Shown in pieces: positions 8,044-16,990 of a DNA stretch of 64,000 nt. The notes beneath the pieces were generated by a model, which searched no databases, had not been told where the DNA came from, and saw only the letters and a list, made by a program, of their open reading frames with translations. This stretch comes from Nocardia higoensis NBRC 100133 (lineage in GTDB: Bacteria; Actinomycetota; Actinomycetes; Mycobacteriales; Mycobacteriaceae): the NCBI RefSeq assembly GCF_000308595.1, contig NZ_BAGA01000004.1, positions 62,001 through 126,000 on the forward strand, in the 5' to 3' direction. The stretch's first letter is position 1. Every line of letters begins with the position of its first letter. The position numbers were made by a program, and so were the translations under genes.

Positions 8044-11000
8044 TCAGCGCGCGCGGATCGGCGCGTCGGAGGCGGCACCGGACCGGGTGACCGTGCTGGT
8101 TCCGATATCCGCGGGCTCGGCGGCCGGGTCGTAGGGGGTGAACCGTTCCAGCGAGCCCCAGTCCCGGCGCCAGTCGTCGCGCAGGTAGCTGGGCACCGTC
8201 TCGGCCTTCAGCAGCAGTTCGGTCCAGCCGAGCGGGCCGCCGCCGATGTGGTCCTGCCAGGCGTTGGAGGCGTCCGAGCCGACCCGGTCGGGCAGGATGC
8301 GCCACTGCGGCGCCTCGGCGACGCCGGCGTGGTGGTCGAAGGGCCGCTGGCAGGGGAAGGCCAGGCCGACATGCCAGTCGAGCAGCACCGGCGCGGTCTC
8401 GCCGACCACCGACTGCAACGTCGACAGCTGCGGCAGCCGCGGCGGGGTGATCGCGAGCCACTGCCGTTCGGTGATGTCGTTGTCCACGGCCACCAGGCGC
8501 ACCGCGTTCACCTCGGCGGGCAGCTCGTCCAGCGGCACCCGCAGGTTGCGCCAGGACGGCGCGGGGCCGATGTCCAGCGGCAGCACCGAACCGAGCACCT
8601 CCACCTCGCCGTCGGCGCCCCGGACGCCGTACTCCAGCCTCAGGTCCTGGCCGTAGGTGACCACGCCGTCGGCATCGATGGAACGGATGCGGCCTGCTGC
8701 GGTCACGACCAGCACCCGGTTGGCGGGGTCGTTGCGGAAGCTGTCGGCGGTCTGGTCCAGGCGGTACCAGTGTGTGGTCAGCGAGGCCTGACGCTGCTCG
8801 CCCTGCTGGTAGGAGCCGAGTACGGGGGTGCGGGCCGGGTCGAGGCCGAAGGGCAGTGCCACCGAGCTGCCGTTGATACCGGTCTGTTCGGTGACGCCGC
8901 CGCCGGTGCCCGCGCCGGTGGTGTCGGTGGTCTTGTTCTCCCCGCCGCCGTCGACGGAGTTGGCGCCGCCGGTGGCGGTCTCCTCGGCGTCGGCGGTGAG
9001 GTCGCGCGCCACGCCGTCCGGGGTGAAGCCCTCGACATCGGCGGCCGGTCCGTCGGCCGGGGCCACATCGTAGGGCTCGAGCAGCGAATCGGCGGTGTTC
9101 GTCTCCACCAGCACCTCGTCGGCCAGCGCGCACGGATTGCCCGCCAGCGACGCGATATTGGATTTGGCGATGGAGTAGGCCGGACTCTGGCCGATCGCGC
9201 CCTTGGCCAGTGAGGCCACCTCGAACAGCACCATGAGCGCGGCGGCGATGGTGATGGGCGCGCCCGCGAGGCGATCGAACCCGTTGCCGGAGCCGCGCGG
9301 CCGGGCGCGGAAGGACAGCCGGTAGTGGTGCCAGAGCGCGAACAGCAGCGCCATGGCGGTCAGTCCGAGGAAGAGCGTCGAGATGCCCTTGCCCGCGATC
9401 ATCGGCGCCTTGTCCCACCACGGGATGCCGTAGCTGGAGACATACCACCAGCCGTTGGAGCCGGTGAAGGTGATCGCCAGCACGAACAGCACCGCCGCCG
9501 CGAACAGTGCCCGGTTGCGCGGCGAGCGGATCGCCGCCGTGCCCACCGCGACCGCGGCCAGCGCGGCCAGCGACCCGGCCAAGCCCGCGTAGACGCCGAA
9601 GTGATGGGTCCACTTCGTGGGGGTGAACATCATCAGCAGCAGTGAGGCGAAGACGATGCCGAGGATGCGCACCGAGGGCCCGCGCGAGGTGCCGGGAATG
9701 CGGCCCTTGCGCAGCACCTGCAGCACACACACCAGCAGGCACAGCAGCATCAGCAGCACACCGAAACGCCTGGCCAGCGAGCCGTCCGGCGCCAGCATGA
9801 GCAGCGAATCCCAGCGGGTCCGCTCGTCGAACCACGCCACGTTCGGGCCGACCAGCGTGCGGACCCGGGTGGCCTCCATGACCGTGGCCAGCGTCTGATC
9901 GGCGAAAACCACGATCAGCACCAGCGTGCCCGCCGCCAGACCGGGCAGCAGCAGCGACGAGTAGCCCAACACCCCGGTGCCACGCCCGCGCTTGACGATG
10001 ATCCGCAGCACCGGCCCCGATCCGGCGATCAGCGCGGCCACACAGATCAAGCCGGTGGGTCCGGCGGCCAGCGAGAACGCCGCGATGAGGATGGCCAGCG
10101 CCGCGGGCAGCAGGCGTCCGGTGGCCACGGCGCGCTCGATCGAGCACCAGGTCAGCAGCGCGCCCGCGGCGATCAGCGGTTCCGGACGCAGGCCGTTGTC
10201 GTAGGGCAGCCAGAACGCCAGGAACACCAGGCCCGCCGTCCACAGCGCGATCCTGTTCCGGCGCACCCGCGCACCCAGGCGGGGCAGCACCTCGCGGCTG
10301 ATCACCAGCCAGCAGACGATGCCGGCCAGCAGCGTCGGCAGGCGCATCCACATGCTCGCCGTGGAGACCTTCGCCATCCAGGCCAGCACCTCGTAGGACC
10401 AGCCGAACGGGGCCTCCGGCACCGCGAACCAGCGGTAGTAGTTGGCCATGTAGCCCGAGTGCTCGGAGGCGCGGGCCATGGTCAGGATGTAGCCGTCGTC
10501 GGAGGTGTTGGCACCGATCACGTGCCACACCAGCAGCGTGCCCAGGATCGCGCCGTCGGCAAGGGTGAACTTCCACCAGTGCGCGGGCAGGAAGCGCCTG
10601 GCACGGCGCCCGTCGGCGGTGTCGAGCAGGTGCAGCGCGATCAGCGCGACGATCGTGAACACGGCCGCGGCGATCATCACCGCCAGCTTGAGCGGGCTCG
10701 GCGAGGAGCTGAACCGGGAGTCGATATCGGCGTGCAGCCGTGCGCCGTCGAGCCGGCCGGCGTCGAGATCGGTGAACACGCCGACCATCTGGGGCCGGAT
10801 GTCGCGCGTCACGGTGTTGGCGAAGGCTGTTCCGTCCTCGCGCCGCACATCGGTGAACTCGACCGTCGTCGCCGCGTCGGTCGCCGTGATCTCGATCGCG
10901 CCGCACCCGGCGATCTCGGCGACCGGAGCCGACAGCAGCGGCACGTCACGCTGGATCACCGACAGGGTGTCGTCGGCGATCGAGACGACCAAGCCCTCGG

Positions 11001-11280
11001 CGGTGGCCTTCCCGGACGCCGCCGGGACGGTCGACAGCAGCGTTCCCGCTCCTGAGGTCAGCGTGGCGCACGGTAGCGAGGCCTCCACCCGCAGCGGCAC
11101 ATACGAGACCAGTGGTGCGCTGACACTCGACGCGTCCGCCTGGGGCCAGTCCAGCACCGCCTGCTCCTGGCGCACCGGCAGCAGCGGCGTCAGCAACGCC
11201 AGCAGGAAGCCGAGGAGCCCGGAGACCAGGGCGATCAGGCGGTAACGGGAGAACGCTCGAGTAGCTCGGTCCGGTCGCAC
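8044..11280 (-). CDS. emb: Arabinosyltransferase of the Emb family (second copy)
   Basis: This 1078-residue GT-C membrane arabinosyltransferase is related to, but clearly diverged from, the copy at 4301-7630. Catalytic Asp residues are 261-262 in GANTSDDGYILTMAR, and the Met equivalent to EmbB-306 is residue 268. The N-terminal membrane span is LIALVSGLLGFLLALL, followed by an extracellular loop, a multi-span core, and a C-terminal carbohydrate-binding region ending near IGTSTVTRSG. The GTG at 11280 is taken because a TAGCAT box lies 8 nt upstream, as for the other emb. aftA lies upstream on the same strand, 241 bases away, with a hairpin between them. Two emb genes in opposite orientation imply independent control, perhaps for arabinogalactan versus lipoarabinomannan; that split is inference. 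Confidence 0.93.
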   Translation of the reverse strand: MRPDRATRAFSRYRLIALVSGLLGFLLALLTPLLPVRQEQAVLDWPQADASSVSAPLVSYVPLRVEASLPCATLTSGAGTLLSTVPAASGKATAEGLVVSIADDTLSVIQRDVPLLSAPVAEIAGCGAIEITATDAATTVEFTDVRREDGTAFANTVTRDIRPQMVGVFTDLDAGRLDGARLHADIDSRFSSSPSPLKLAVMIAAAVFTIVALIALHLLDTADGRRARRFLPAHWWKFTLADGAILGTLLVWHVIGANTSDDGYILTMARASEHSGYMANYYRWFAVPEAPFGWSYEVLAWMAKVSTASMWMRLPTLLAGIVCWLVISREVLPRLGARVRRNRIALWTAGLVFLAFWLPYDNGLRPEPLIAAGALLTWCSIERAVATGRLLPAALAILIAAFSLAAGPTGLICVAALIAGSGPVLRIIVKRGRGTGVLGYSSLLLPGLAAGTLVLIVVFADQTLATVMEATRVRTLVGPNVAWFDERTRWDSLLMLAPDGSLARRFGVLLMLLCLLVCVLQVLRKGRIPGTSRGPSVRILGIVFASLLLMMFTPTKWTHHFGVYAGLAGSLAALAAVAVGTAAIRSPRNRALFAAAVLFVLAITFTGSNGWWYVSSYGIPWWDKAPMIAGKGISTLFLGLTAMALLFALWHHYRLSFRARPRGSGNGFDRLAGAPITIAAALMVLFEVASLAKGAIGQSPAYSIAKSNIASLAGNPCALADEVLVETNTADSLLEPYDVAPADGPAADVEGFTPDGVARDLTADAEETATGGANSVDGGGENKTTDTTGAGTGGGVTEQTGINGSSVALPFGLDPARTPVLGSYQQGEQRQASLTTHWYRLDQTADSFRNDPANRVLVVTAAGRIRSIDADGVVTYGQDLRLEYGVRGADGEVEVLGSVLPLDIGPAPSWRNLRVPLDELPAEVNAVRLVAVDNDITERQWLAITPPRLPQLSTLQSVVGETAPVLLDWHVGLAFPCQRPFDHHAGVAEAPQWRILPDRVGSDASNAWQDHIGGGPLGWTELLLKAETVPSYLRDDWRRDWGSLERFTPYDPAAEPADIGTSTVTRSGAASDAPIRAR

Positions 11281-11288
11281 GATCAGTC

Positions 11289-11294
11289 ATGCTA
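11289..11294 (-). promoter_or_regulatory. Predicted -10 box of a leaderless promoter for the second emb gene
   Basis: TAGCAT on the minus strand ends 8 nt before the GTG at 11280. It is preceded by GGC, matching the GGCTAGCAT block of the other emb promoter. No Shine-Dalgarno is seen. Confidence 0.6.
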
Positions 11295-11495
11295 GCCACC
11301 GGCCCGCTGCGGTCCACCTCACGAAGGCGCGCCACCACCGCCGCCACCCGTAAATCGAACGAGCCCTGCAGATCGGCGATCTGCTGGTCCATCGGTGTCC
11401 GGGGCGGACTGTGCGCGGCCGTCCTGCTGCTTGCGCGCAGCAGATGGGCTGTGCCGGTCGCGATCGCCGGCCTGCCAGGCGTCCCTGGGAATCCT

Positions 11496-11528
11496 GCGCT
11501 GAGCATGCATTCGCGCTGTGCTCAGCGC
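11496..11528 (-). terminator. Hairpin at the end of aftA
   Basis: GCGCTGAGCA (11496-11505) pairs with TGCTCAGCGC (11519-11528) around a 13-nt loop, overlapping the aftA stop. The rest of 11281-11521 shows only the emb promoter. An open frame that starts within this gap on the minus strand reads into emb out of frame and is not called. Confidence 0.5.
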
Positions 11529-13807
11529 CGCAGGGTGACCAGGGTGAACGGGCCGATGTCGGTGACGGTGAAGGCCGGATCGTCGAACAGGCCTCCGGGG
11601 AAGGTGACGGTGTAGCGACGGACGTTGGGGTCGTTGGGGTAGACGTCCTCGGCCAGCCGCAGGGTGTAGTCGTCGCCGCTGCGGCGGAAGAGGAAGGCGT
11701 CGGGCGCGCGCCACGGGCTCTGCTCGAGGGCACCGAGCAGTTCGGCCGGTGATTCCAGCTCGCTCCAGTCGGCGATGAGCGCGGCACGGGCGGGGAAGTC
11801 GGCCAGCGGGTTGGCGTAGTGCGATGTCAGGCCCTGGAACCCGAAGTACGGATAGAACGCGAGGAAGGTGGTGTCGGCGGTGAGGACCACCGTCTCGTCG
11901 CGCTTCTTGCCGGTCTGCGCGCGCAGCGCCTCGTCGATCTCGCGGTAATAGGAGGCCGCGCCGGGCGGACGCTTGTCGGCGCGCTCGCCGTTGCCGTCGG
12001 TGTCGGTGTAGGCGGTGTTGATCTCGGGTGTCAGCACGTGCGGAATGTCCTGTGCGAACGCCAGCGCGCCGATGATCGCGATCGCCGCGACCGCGAGCCG
12101 GAACCGCTCCGGCTCGTTGAACGCCTGATACGCCGCCCGCGCACCCTCCGCGAAACCGAACGTCCCCGCTGCGGCCAGCAGCGCCAGCAGCGGCGCCTCC
12201 AGCCGGAACGAGAGCAGCGTGGTTCCCGCCGCGGTCGCCAGCATCGACAGCAGGCACCACAGGTAGATCGCCAGCACGCCGACGCCGAGCGCCTGCGCAC
12301 GTCGTGACGAGGACGCCCGCACCACCAGCCAGATCGTGCCGATCAGGCACAACCCGCCCAGCAGCGTGAACTCGAACATGGGCAGCGGCAGTTCGGCGCC
12401 CGCGCGCGGCAGGTAGTGCAGCGCTGTGCCCGAGCTCGGGGTGGTCGTGGTGAGCATCTCGATCAGCACCGGCAGCCACACGGTCGCCGCCACGAGTCCC
12501 GCAATCACGGCTATCACGAGCAACCGCAGCAGCGGCGGGACGGCGGCGCGCCACGCGGGGCCGGTGGCGACCGGAGTCCTCCCGCGACCCGGCCGCGAGG
12601 CCTGCCTGCGCGCCCATACCGCGAGACCGGCGGCGAGCAGCCCCATCAACGCCACCGCGAAGGCGGCGACGCCCAGGTAGAGCGTGTAGAAGGTCGCGGC
12701 GAGGCCGAGCAGCAGGCCCGTGCCGATCACCGCTCCCCAGCCGCCCGCCGTGCCGTCGCCGCGATTGCCGCGTCGTGCCGGTGACTCGGCCGCTCCGGCG
12801 CTGCCTGCGCCGGTGTCGGCTGGTGCGGCGTTGCCTGTGTCGGTGTCGGCTGGTGCGGCGTTGCCTGTGTCGGTGTCGGCTGGTGCGGCGTTGCCTGTGT
12901 CGGTGTCGGCTGGTGCGGCGTTGCCTGTGTCGGTGTCGGCTGGTGCGGCGCTGTCGCCACCGGTGACCGGTGCAGCGCTGCCAGGGCCGCCGGCGCGTGC
13001 CGGGGTGGCGACAGCGGTACCGCCGCCGGTGCCTGCGGTCGCGGTGCGGCCGACGGCCGCGCTGCCGGGCAGCAGCTCCGGTGCGGGCCGGTGCAACGCT
13101 CCCCAGGCCAGCAGCAGGGTCGGCCCGAGCAGCAGCACGATGACGGCGCTGTAGGCCTCCGGCGAGGCGTAGGCCAGGGTGACCGCGGTGGTGGCGGCGG
13201 CGACCGCGATGGCCCAGTCGGCGCGCACCAGCCAGGTCCACAGAACCAGAGCCAGCGCGGCGGCGACCGCGAGCGAGACGATGGCGTAGGGCTTGAAGCT
13301 CTCCCAGCCGGCCAGGCCGAGCGCGTCGCCGAACCGGCCGCCGATCCAGAACCAGCCCGCCGGGTAGAACGGCGGGATGTCGGCATAGGTCATGTCGCGC
13401 AGGGCCGGGCTGTCGGTGAGCCGGGTGAGGTATTCGGTGCGGAACTCCTGATCGACCGAGACGCCGAAGAGGTAGAGCTTGGTCGCGGCCAGCGGCATGC
13501 CGATCGTCACCGTCACGAACGCGGAGATGCCCGCCCAGGACAGCAGTTTCGCGATCCACCGGGCTCTGCGCATCCGCACCAGCACGATGGCCGCCACCAG
13601 CATGGCCGCGGCCGCCACTTGGCCGACCGTCGTCAGTGCCCTGGTCACATTCGAGGCGTTGAACGCGGGCCACTGCACCAGCGAGAACGCGACCAGCCCG
13701 ATCGCGGCCACCACCGCCGCCACCAGCACGGCGATCGCGGCCTCGCCGGCCGCACCGCCCGCCTGACGCACCAGCGGCCGCAGCCGTCCTCCGTCGCTCG
13801 TCGTCAT
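11522..13807 (-). CDS. aftA: Galactan 5-O-arabinofuranosyltransferase AftA with a tandem-repeat insert
   Basis: This 761-residue GT-C membrane enzyme adds the first arabinose to the galactan from decaprenyl-phospho-arabinose. Family marks include DQEFRTEYLTRLTDSP and YADIPPFYPAGWFWIGGR in the first extracellular loop, multiple membrane spans, and a soluble C-terminal domain with FYPYFGFQGLTSHYANP. It is over 100 residues longer than the ~640 of the mycobacterial enzyme. Much of the excess is an Ala/Pro/Thr/Asp/Gly-rich loop between two membrane spans, containing four perfect copies of a 10-residue unit. ATG 13807 is used because GGAGG precedes it at 10 nt. It sits upstream of the second emb gene, in keeping with the usual aftA-emb order. 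Confidence 0.93.
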   Translation of the reverse strand: MTTSDGGRLRPLVRQAGGAAGEAAIAVLVAAVVAAIGLVAFSLVQWPAFNASNVTRALTTVGQVAAAAMLVAAIVLVRMRRARWIAKLLSWAGISAFVTVTIGMPLAATKLYLFGVSVDQEFRTEYLTRLTDSPALRDMTYADIPPFYPAGWFWIGGRFGDALGLAGWESFKPYAIVSLAVAAALALVLWTWLVRADWAIAVAAATTAVTLAYASPEAYSAVIVLLLGPTLLLAWGALHRPAPELLPGSAAVGRTATAGTGGGTAVATPARAGGPGSAAPVTGGDSAAPADTDTGNAAPADTDTGNAAPADTDTGNAAPADTDTGNAAPADTGAGSAGAAESPARRGNRGDGTAGGWGAVIGTGLLLGLAATFYTLYLGVAAFAVALMGLLAAGLAVWARRQASRPGRGRTPVATGPAWRAAVPPLLRLLVIAVIAGLVAATVWLPVLIEMLTTTTPSSGTALHYLPRAGAELPLPMFEFTLLGGLCLIGTIWLVVRASSSRRAQALGVGVLAIYLWCLLSMLATAAGTTLLSFRLEAPLLALLAAAGTFGFAEGARAAYQAFNEPERFRLAVAAIAIIGALAFAQDIPHVLTPEINTAYTDTDGNGERADKRPPGAASYYREIDEALRAQTGKKRDETVVLTADTTFLAFYPYFGFQGLTSHYANPLADFPARAALIADWSELESPAELLGALEQSPWRAPDAFLFRRSGDDYTLRLAEDVYPNDPNVRRYTVTFPGGLFDDPAFTVTDIGPFTLVTLRR
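12811..12960. repeat. 30-bp in-frame tandem repeat inside aftA
   Basis: Four identical 30-bp units run 12811-12840, 12841-12870, 12871-12900 and 12901-12930. A fifth copy at 12931-12960 is identical for its first 20 bases, and a more diverged copy precedes the array. Each unit encodes ten residues of AftA (APADTDTGNA in cyclic form). Because the unit is a multiple of three, copy-number changes would leave the enzyme in frame. Confidence 0.97.
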
Positions 13808-14040
13808 CGGCGCGCCAACCTCCGGCTTCGTCCATCCGCCTTCACGTCGGGGCAAGCCTAGTGGAGGCACGCGCCCACACCACCCCGCCGCTCATCGGTG
13901 AGCTCGGCCGGCCGCCCACGGTGGCAGCGGGCCCAGCACGGCACGACCGACTCCGCGGTCGCGGGCGACCGCTCGCCGGCGGGCGGGATCACGTAGCCGC
14001 ACGGATCGCCGAGGCCGCGGCGATCGCCGGGCCGCAACCA

Positions 14041-14077
14041 CCGAGGGCCGCGCACCCGGTGGATGCGCGGCCCTCGG
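14041..14077. terminator. Terminator after dprE2
   Basis: A perfect 14-bp stem (14041-14054 with 14064-14077) with a 9-nt loop stands 39 bases past the dprE2 stop. The whole gap 13808-14115 between dprE2 and aftA holds this hairpin and the aftA ribosome site; no convincing gene was found in it. Confidence 0.85.
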
Positions 14078-14115
14078 ATCGAGACCTGTTCACGCCCTGG
14101 GCGCGAAACCCTGGC

Positions 14116-14895
14116 TCAGAGCGGCAGCTTGCGGAAGATCGCGCGCGGAATGTGGCGCAGCACGATCATCACGTAGCGGAAGGCGCCCGGCGCCCAGACC
14201 AGCTCCTTGCCCTTGTCGGAGGCCGAAACCGCCAGCGCGGCAACGTCTTCCTTGTCGACGGTGAGCGGCGCCTCCTTGGTGCCGGTCGACTTCCAGTGCG
14301 CCAGCGTCGTGGAGGTGCGCACCTGGCCGGGCCGCACCACGAGCACGCGCGGGCCGAACGGGCGCAACGCCTCGCCCAGGCCGAGGTAGAACCCGTCCAG
14401 TCCGGCCTTGGTGGAGCCGTAGACGAAGTTGGAGCGCTTGACCCGCTCGCCGGCCGCCGAGGACATGGCGATGATGCGCCCGTAGCCCTGCGCCTTCATC
14501 TTCTCGCCCACCAGCACGCCGACCGACACCGCGGCGGTGTAGTTCACGCCGGCGATCTGGACCGCCTTGCGCTGGTCGCGCCACAATTCCTCGGCCTCGC
14601 CGAGCAGGCCGAACGCCACGATCGCGACATCGACGTCACCGCGCGCCCAGGCCGTGTCGATCACCTTGGGGTGGCTGTCGGGGTCGAGCGCGTCGAAGTC
14701 GATCACCTCGACCTCGCTCGCCCCGGCCGCCTTCATCTGCTCGACCGCGCTCTCGGTGAGCCGGTCGCCGGGCAGCGTCGCGAGGATGATGCGGGCGGGG
14801 CCCTTCTTCAGGTACTCCGCGCAGATCGCGAGGCCGATCTCCGACGTGCCGCCGAGCAGCAGGATGGCTTGCGGGTTGCCTACGGCATTGATCAC
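14116..14895 (-). CDS. dprE2: Decaprenylphosphoryl-2-keto-erythro-pentose reductase DprE2
   Basis: This 259-residue short-chain dehydrogenase has a GGTSEIG nucleotide loop near the N-terminus, MSSAAGE and YGSTKAG (Tyr-x3-Lys) for catalysis, and a C-terminal hydrophobic helix near [16 protein letters not shown]. With DprE1 it epimerises decaprenyl-phospho-ribose to decaprenyl-phospho-arabinose: DprE1 oxidises C2 and DprE2 reduces the ketone with NADH. GTG 14895 overlaps the dprE1 stop (GTGA), giving tight co-translation of the two subunits. The product feeds AftA and both Emb proteins encoded next door. Confidence 0.95.
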   Translation of the reverse strand: MINAVGNPQAILLLGGTSEIGLAICAEYLKKGPARIILATLPGDRLTESAVEQMKAAGASEVEVIDFDALDPDSHPKVIDTAWARGDVDVAIVAFGLLGEAEELWRDQRKAVQIAGVNYTAAVSVGVLVGEKMKAQGYGRIIAMSSAAGERVKRSNFVYGSTKAGLDGFYLGLGEALRPFGPRVLVVRPGQVRTSTTLAHWKSTGTKEAPLTVDKEDVAALAVSASDKGKELVWAPGAFRYVMIVLRHIPRAIFRKLPL

Positions 14896-16373
14896 TGGAG
14901 TTCCAGCCTCCTGGCCATATCGGACATGAAAACGCCTGTGGGGTCGACGCTGCGGCGGGTCTTGATCCACTCGTCGATCCGGGGATACATCTTGTGGAAG
15001 GTCTCGGCGGTGGTGCGCGAGTCCTTGCCGGTGTAGAGCCTGCCGCCGAATTCCAGGACGCGGGCGTCCAATTCGGTGACGAACTCGTTGAGGCCGGGCC
15101 GGATGGGGAAGTCCAGGCAGACGTTCCAGCCGGGCATCGGGAAGCTCAGCGGGGCCTGGTTGCCCTCGCCGAAGTACTTGAACACGTTCAGGAACGAGTA
15201 GTGCCCGCTGCGCTGGACGTCGATCAGGATCTGCTTGAACTCCTCGACGGCCTCCGGCGGCACCACGAACTGGTACTGCAGGAAGCCCTGTGAACCGTAG
15301 GCGCGGTTCCACTCGCCGAGCATGTCCAGCGGGTGGTAGAAGGCGGTCAGGTTCTGCGGCTTCTGCCGGTAGGTGGCGCCCTTGCGGTACCAGACCTCGG
15401 TGGCCAGCGTGAAGGTCTGCTTGTTGAGCAGGCCGTTCGGGAACAGGTCGGGGAAGGTCAGGAAGGTCTTGCCGGTGAAGCCGAGCGGGTTCTTGCGCAG
15501 CTTCTTGGGCAGCTGGTCGAGCTTGGCCAGCGACCCGCGCGAGATCACCGCGCGGCCCAGCTTGGGCAGCGGGCTGATCGCGTCGAACCAGGCCGAGCTG
15601 TAGGTGTAGTTGTCCTCGGTGCCGTCGCTGTGGAAGGCGATGGTCTCGTCCAGGCTCGCGGTGACGTCGCCGTCGGCGATGAAGTACGCCGTCTCGGTCG
15701 GGGTCATCTCGATGGTGACGCGCAGGATGATGCCGGTCAGGCCGCAGCCGCCGATCGTCGCCCAGAACAGCTTGGCGTTCTTGCGCGGGGTGAGGTGCTG
15801 GACGGTGCCGTCCGCGGTGAGCAGATCGATCGAGCGCACGTGGTTGCCGAAGCTGCCCGCGCTGTGATGGTTCTTACCGTGGATGTCGGAGCCGATGGCG
15901 CCGCCGACGGTGACCTGGCGGGTGCCCGGCAGCACCGGAACCCACAGGCCGAACGGCAGCGCGGCGCGCATCAGCTGGTCCAGCGTCACGCCCGCGTCCA
16001 CGTCGACGAGCCGGGTGTCGGCGTCGATGCGGTGGATCTTGTTCAGCGCGGTCATGTCGACGACCAGGCCGCCCGCGTTCTGGGCGTTGTCGCCGTAGGA
16101 GCGGCCGAGACCGCGCGCGACGATGCCGCGGCGCAGGTGGGCGGGCTTGGCGTCGTTGTCCTCGGCGACCATCGCGACGGCCTTGGCGATCACTTCCGGA
16201 TCGCTGGTCGAGAGGACTTCGGCGGAGGTGGGTGCGGTGCGACCCCACCCGGACAGCGAGCGGGTCCGGGTCGGCAGCGTGTACGCCTCGGCGCGCTCGG
16301 CGGCGCCGTCGGTGCTGCTCGGGGACTCGTCGTCGCCGGTCGTCGGAGTGGTGGTCGGAGCTTTCGTGGACAT
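14892..16373 (-). CDS. dprE1: Decaprenylphosphoryl-beta-D-ribose oxidase DprE1
   Basis: This 493-residue FAD-dependent oxidase of the vanillyl-alcohol oxidase type has an FAD-binding part around [17 protein letters not shown] and [17 protein letters not shown]. The substrate domain contains [10 protein letters not shown] with Cys419 and LYTGKDSR with Lys450. These line up (offset 32) with Cys387 and Lys418 of M. tuberculosis DprE1: the Cys that benzothiazinones bind covalently and a catalytic Lys. The extra length is a Thr/Ser/Glu-rich N-terminal tail of about 30 residues. A TAGCCT box lies 8 nt before the ATG, so the message is probably leaderless. It is divergent from the GtrA gene and coupled to dprE2. 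Confidence 0.97.
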   Translation of the reverse strand: MSTKAPTTTPTTGDDESPSSTDGAAERAEAYTLPTRTRSLSGWGRTAPTSAEVLSTSDPEVIAKAVAMVAEDNDAKPAHLRRGIVARGLGRSYGDNAQNAGGLVVDMTALNKIHRIDADTRLVDVDAGVTLDQLMRAALPFGLWVPVLPGTRQVTVGGAIGSDIHGKNHHSAGSFGNHVRSIDLLTADGTVQHLTPRKNAKLFWATIGGCGLTGIILRVTIEMTPTETAYFIADGDVTASLDETIAFHSDGTEDNYTYSSAWFDAISPLPKLGRAVISRGSLAKLDQLPKKLRKNPLGFTGKTFLTFPDLFPNGLLNKQTFTLATEVWYRKGATYRQKPQNLTAFYHPLDMLGEWNRAYGSQGFLQYQFVVPPEAVEEFKQILIDVQRSGHYSFLNVFKYFGEGNQAPLSFPMPGWNVCLDFPIRPGLNEFVTELDARVLEFGGRLYTGKDSRTTAETFHKMYPRIDEWIKTRRSVDPTGVFMSDMARRLELQ

Positions 16374-16416
16374 CGGCTCACAGGCTACATGCCCGCGCGG
16401 GCGCGGGTTCGTTCTC

Positions 16417-16456
16417 GCCGTACTCGCCGGTACGGCGTCGGTCTCACCGGTACGGC
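16417..16456. promoter_or_regulatory. Inverted plus direct repeat between dprE1 and gtrA
   Basis: GCCGTAC (16417-16423), then 6 nt, GTACGGC (16430-16436), then 13 nt, and a second GTACGGC (16450-16456). The two same-facing half-sites are 20 bp apart, so they lie on one face of the helix. The block sits between the predicted -10 boxes of the divergent dprE1 (16382-16387) and gtrA (16480-16485), where a shared regulator would act. No regulator gene is next to it. Confidence 0.4.
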
Positions 16457-16492
16457 AAGAACTCGTCCGCGCGCGGCGTTAGGCTCGTCGCC

Positions 16493-16972
16493 GTGCACGC
16501 CGAACAGCAGTTACCGCCCACGGCCGAGTTGCCCGTGGTCGACGAATACCTCGCGGATCCGGAAGGCGGCGTCGATGCGGGCGGTGTCGATCTGAAGACC
16601 CAGATCATCCGATTCACCGTCACCGGCGGCCTGTCGGCGATCGTCGATTTCGGCCTGTACCTGATCCTGCTCGAGCTCGTCGGCCTGCCGGTCGCACTCG
16701 CCAAGGCGATCGGCTTCATCGCGGGCACGACGACGGCCTACCTGATCAACCGCCGGTGGACCTTCCAGGCCCCGCCGAGCCGGGCCCGTTTCCTCGCGGT
16801 GGTCGCCCTCTACGCGACGACCTTCGCGGTGCAGGTGGGCATCAACCAGCTGATGGTGCACCTGCTCGGCAGGGAATTCCTGGCGGTGACCGCGGCCTTC
16901 GTGGTCGCCCAGGGCACCGCGACGGTGATCAATTTCGTCGTGCAGCGCCTGGTGATCTTCAAGATCCACTGA
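16493..16972 (+). CDS. GtrA-like membrane protein next to dprE1 (Rv3789-type)
   Basis: This 159-residue protein has a ~40-residue cytosolic N-terminus and four membrane helices typical of the GtrA family: FTVTGGLSAIVDFGLYLILL, the GFIAGTTTAYLINRRWTF signature, then two further spans. GtrA proteins are linked to polyprenyl-phosphate sugar movement or recruitment. The mycobacterial homologue beside dprE1, Rv3789, has been linked to decaprenyl-phospho-arabinose use. GTG 16493 is chosen since TAGGCT lies 7 nt before it and no ribosome site is seen. Its divergent position with dprE1-dprE2 suggests a shared pathway. Confidence 0.88.
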   Translation: MHAEQQLPPTAELPVVDEYLADPEGGVDAGGVDLKTQIIRFTVTGGLSAIVDFGLYLILLELVGLPVALAKAIGFIAGTTTAYLINRRWTFQAPPSRARFLAVVALYATTFAVQVGINQLMVHLLGREFLAVTAAFVVAQGTATVINFVVQRLVIFKIH

Positions 16973-16990
16973 GCCCGCGCGGCGCGTCCG

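Noticed and set aside
11287..11506. Open frame upstream of the second emb gene beginning MDQQIADLQGS
   Set aside because: It looks coding-like at first but lacks a ribosome site, continues out of frame deep into emb, and covers the emb promoter; it was treated as chance.
12811..12960. CRISPR array
   Set aside because: The 30-bp units are directly adjacent with no spacers and lie inside the aftA reading frame.
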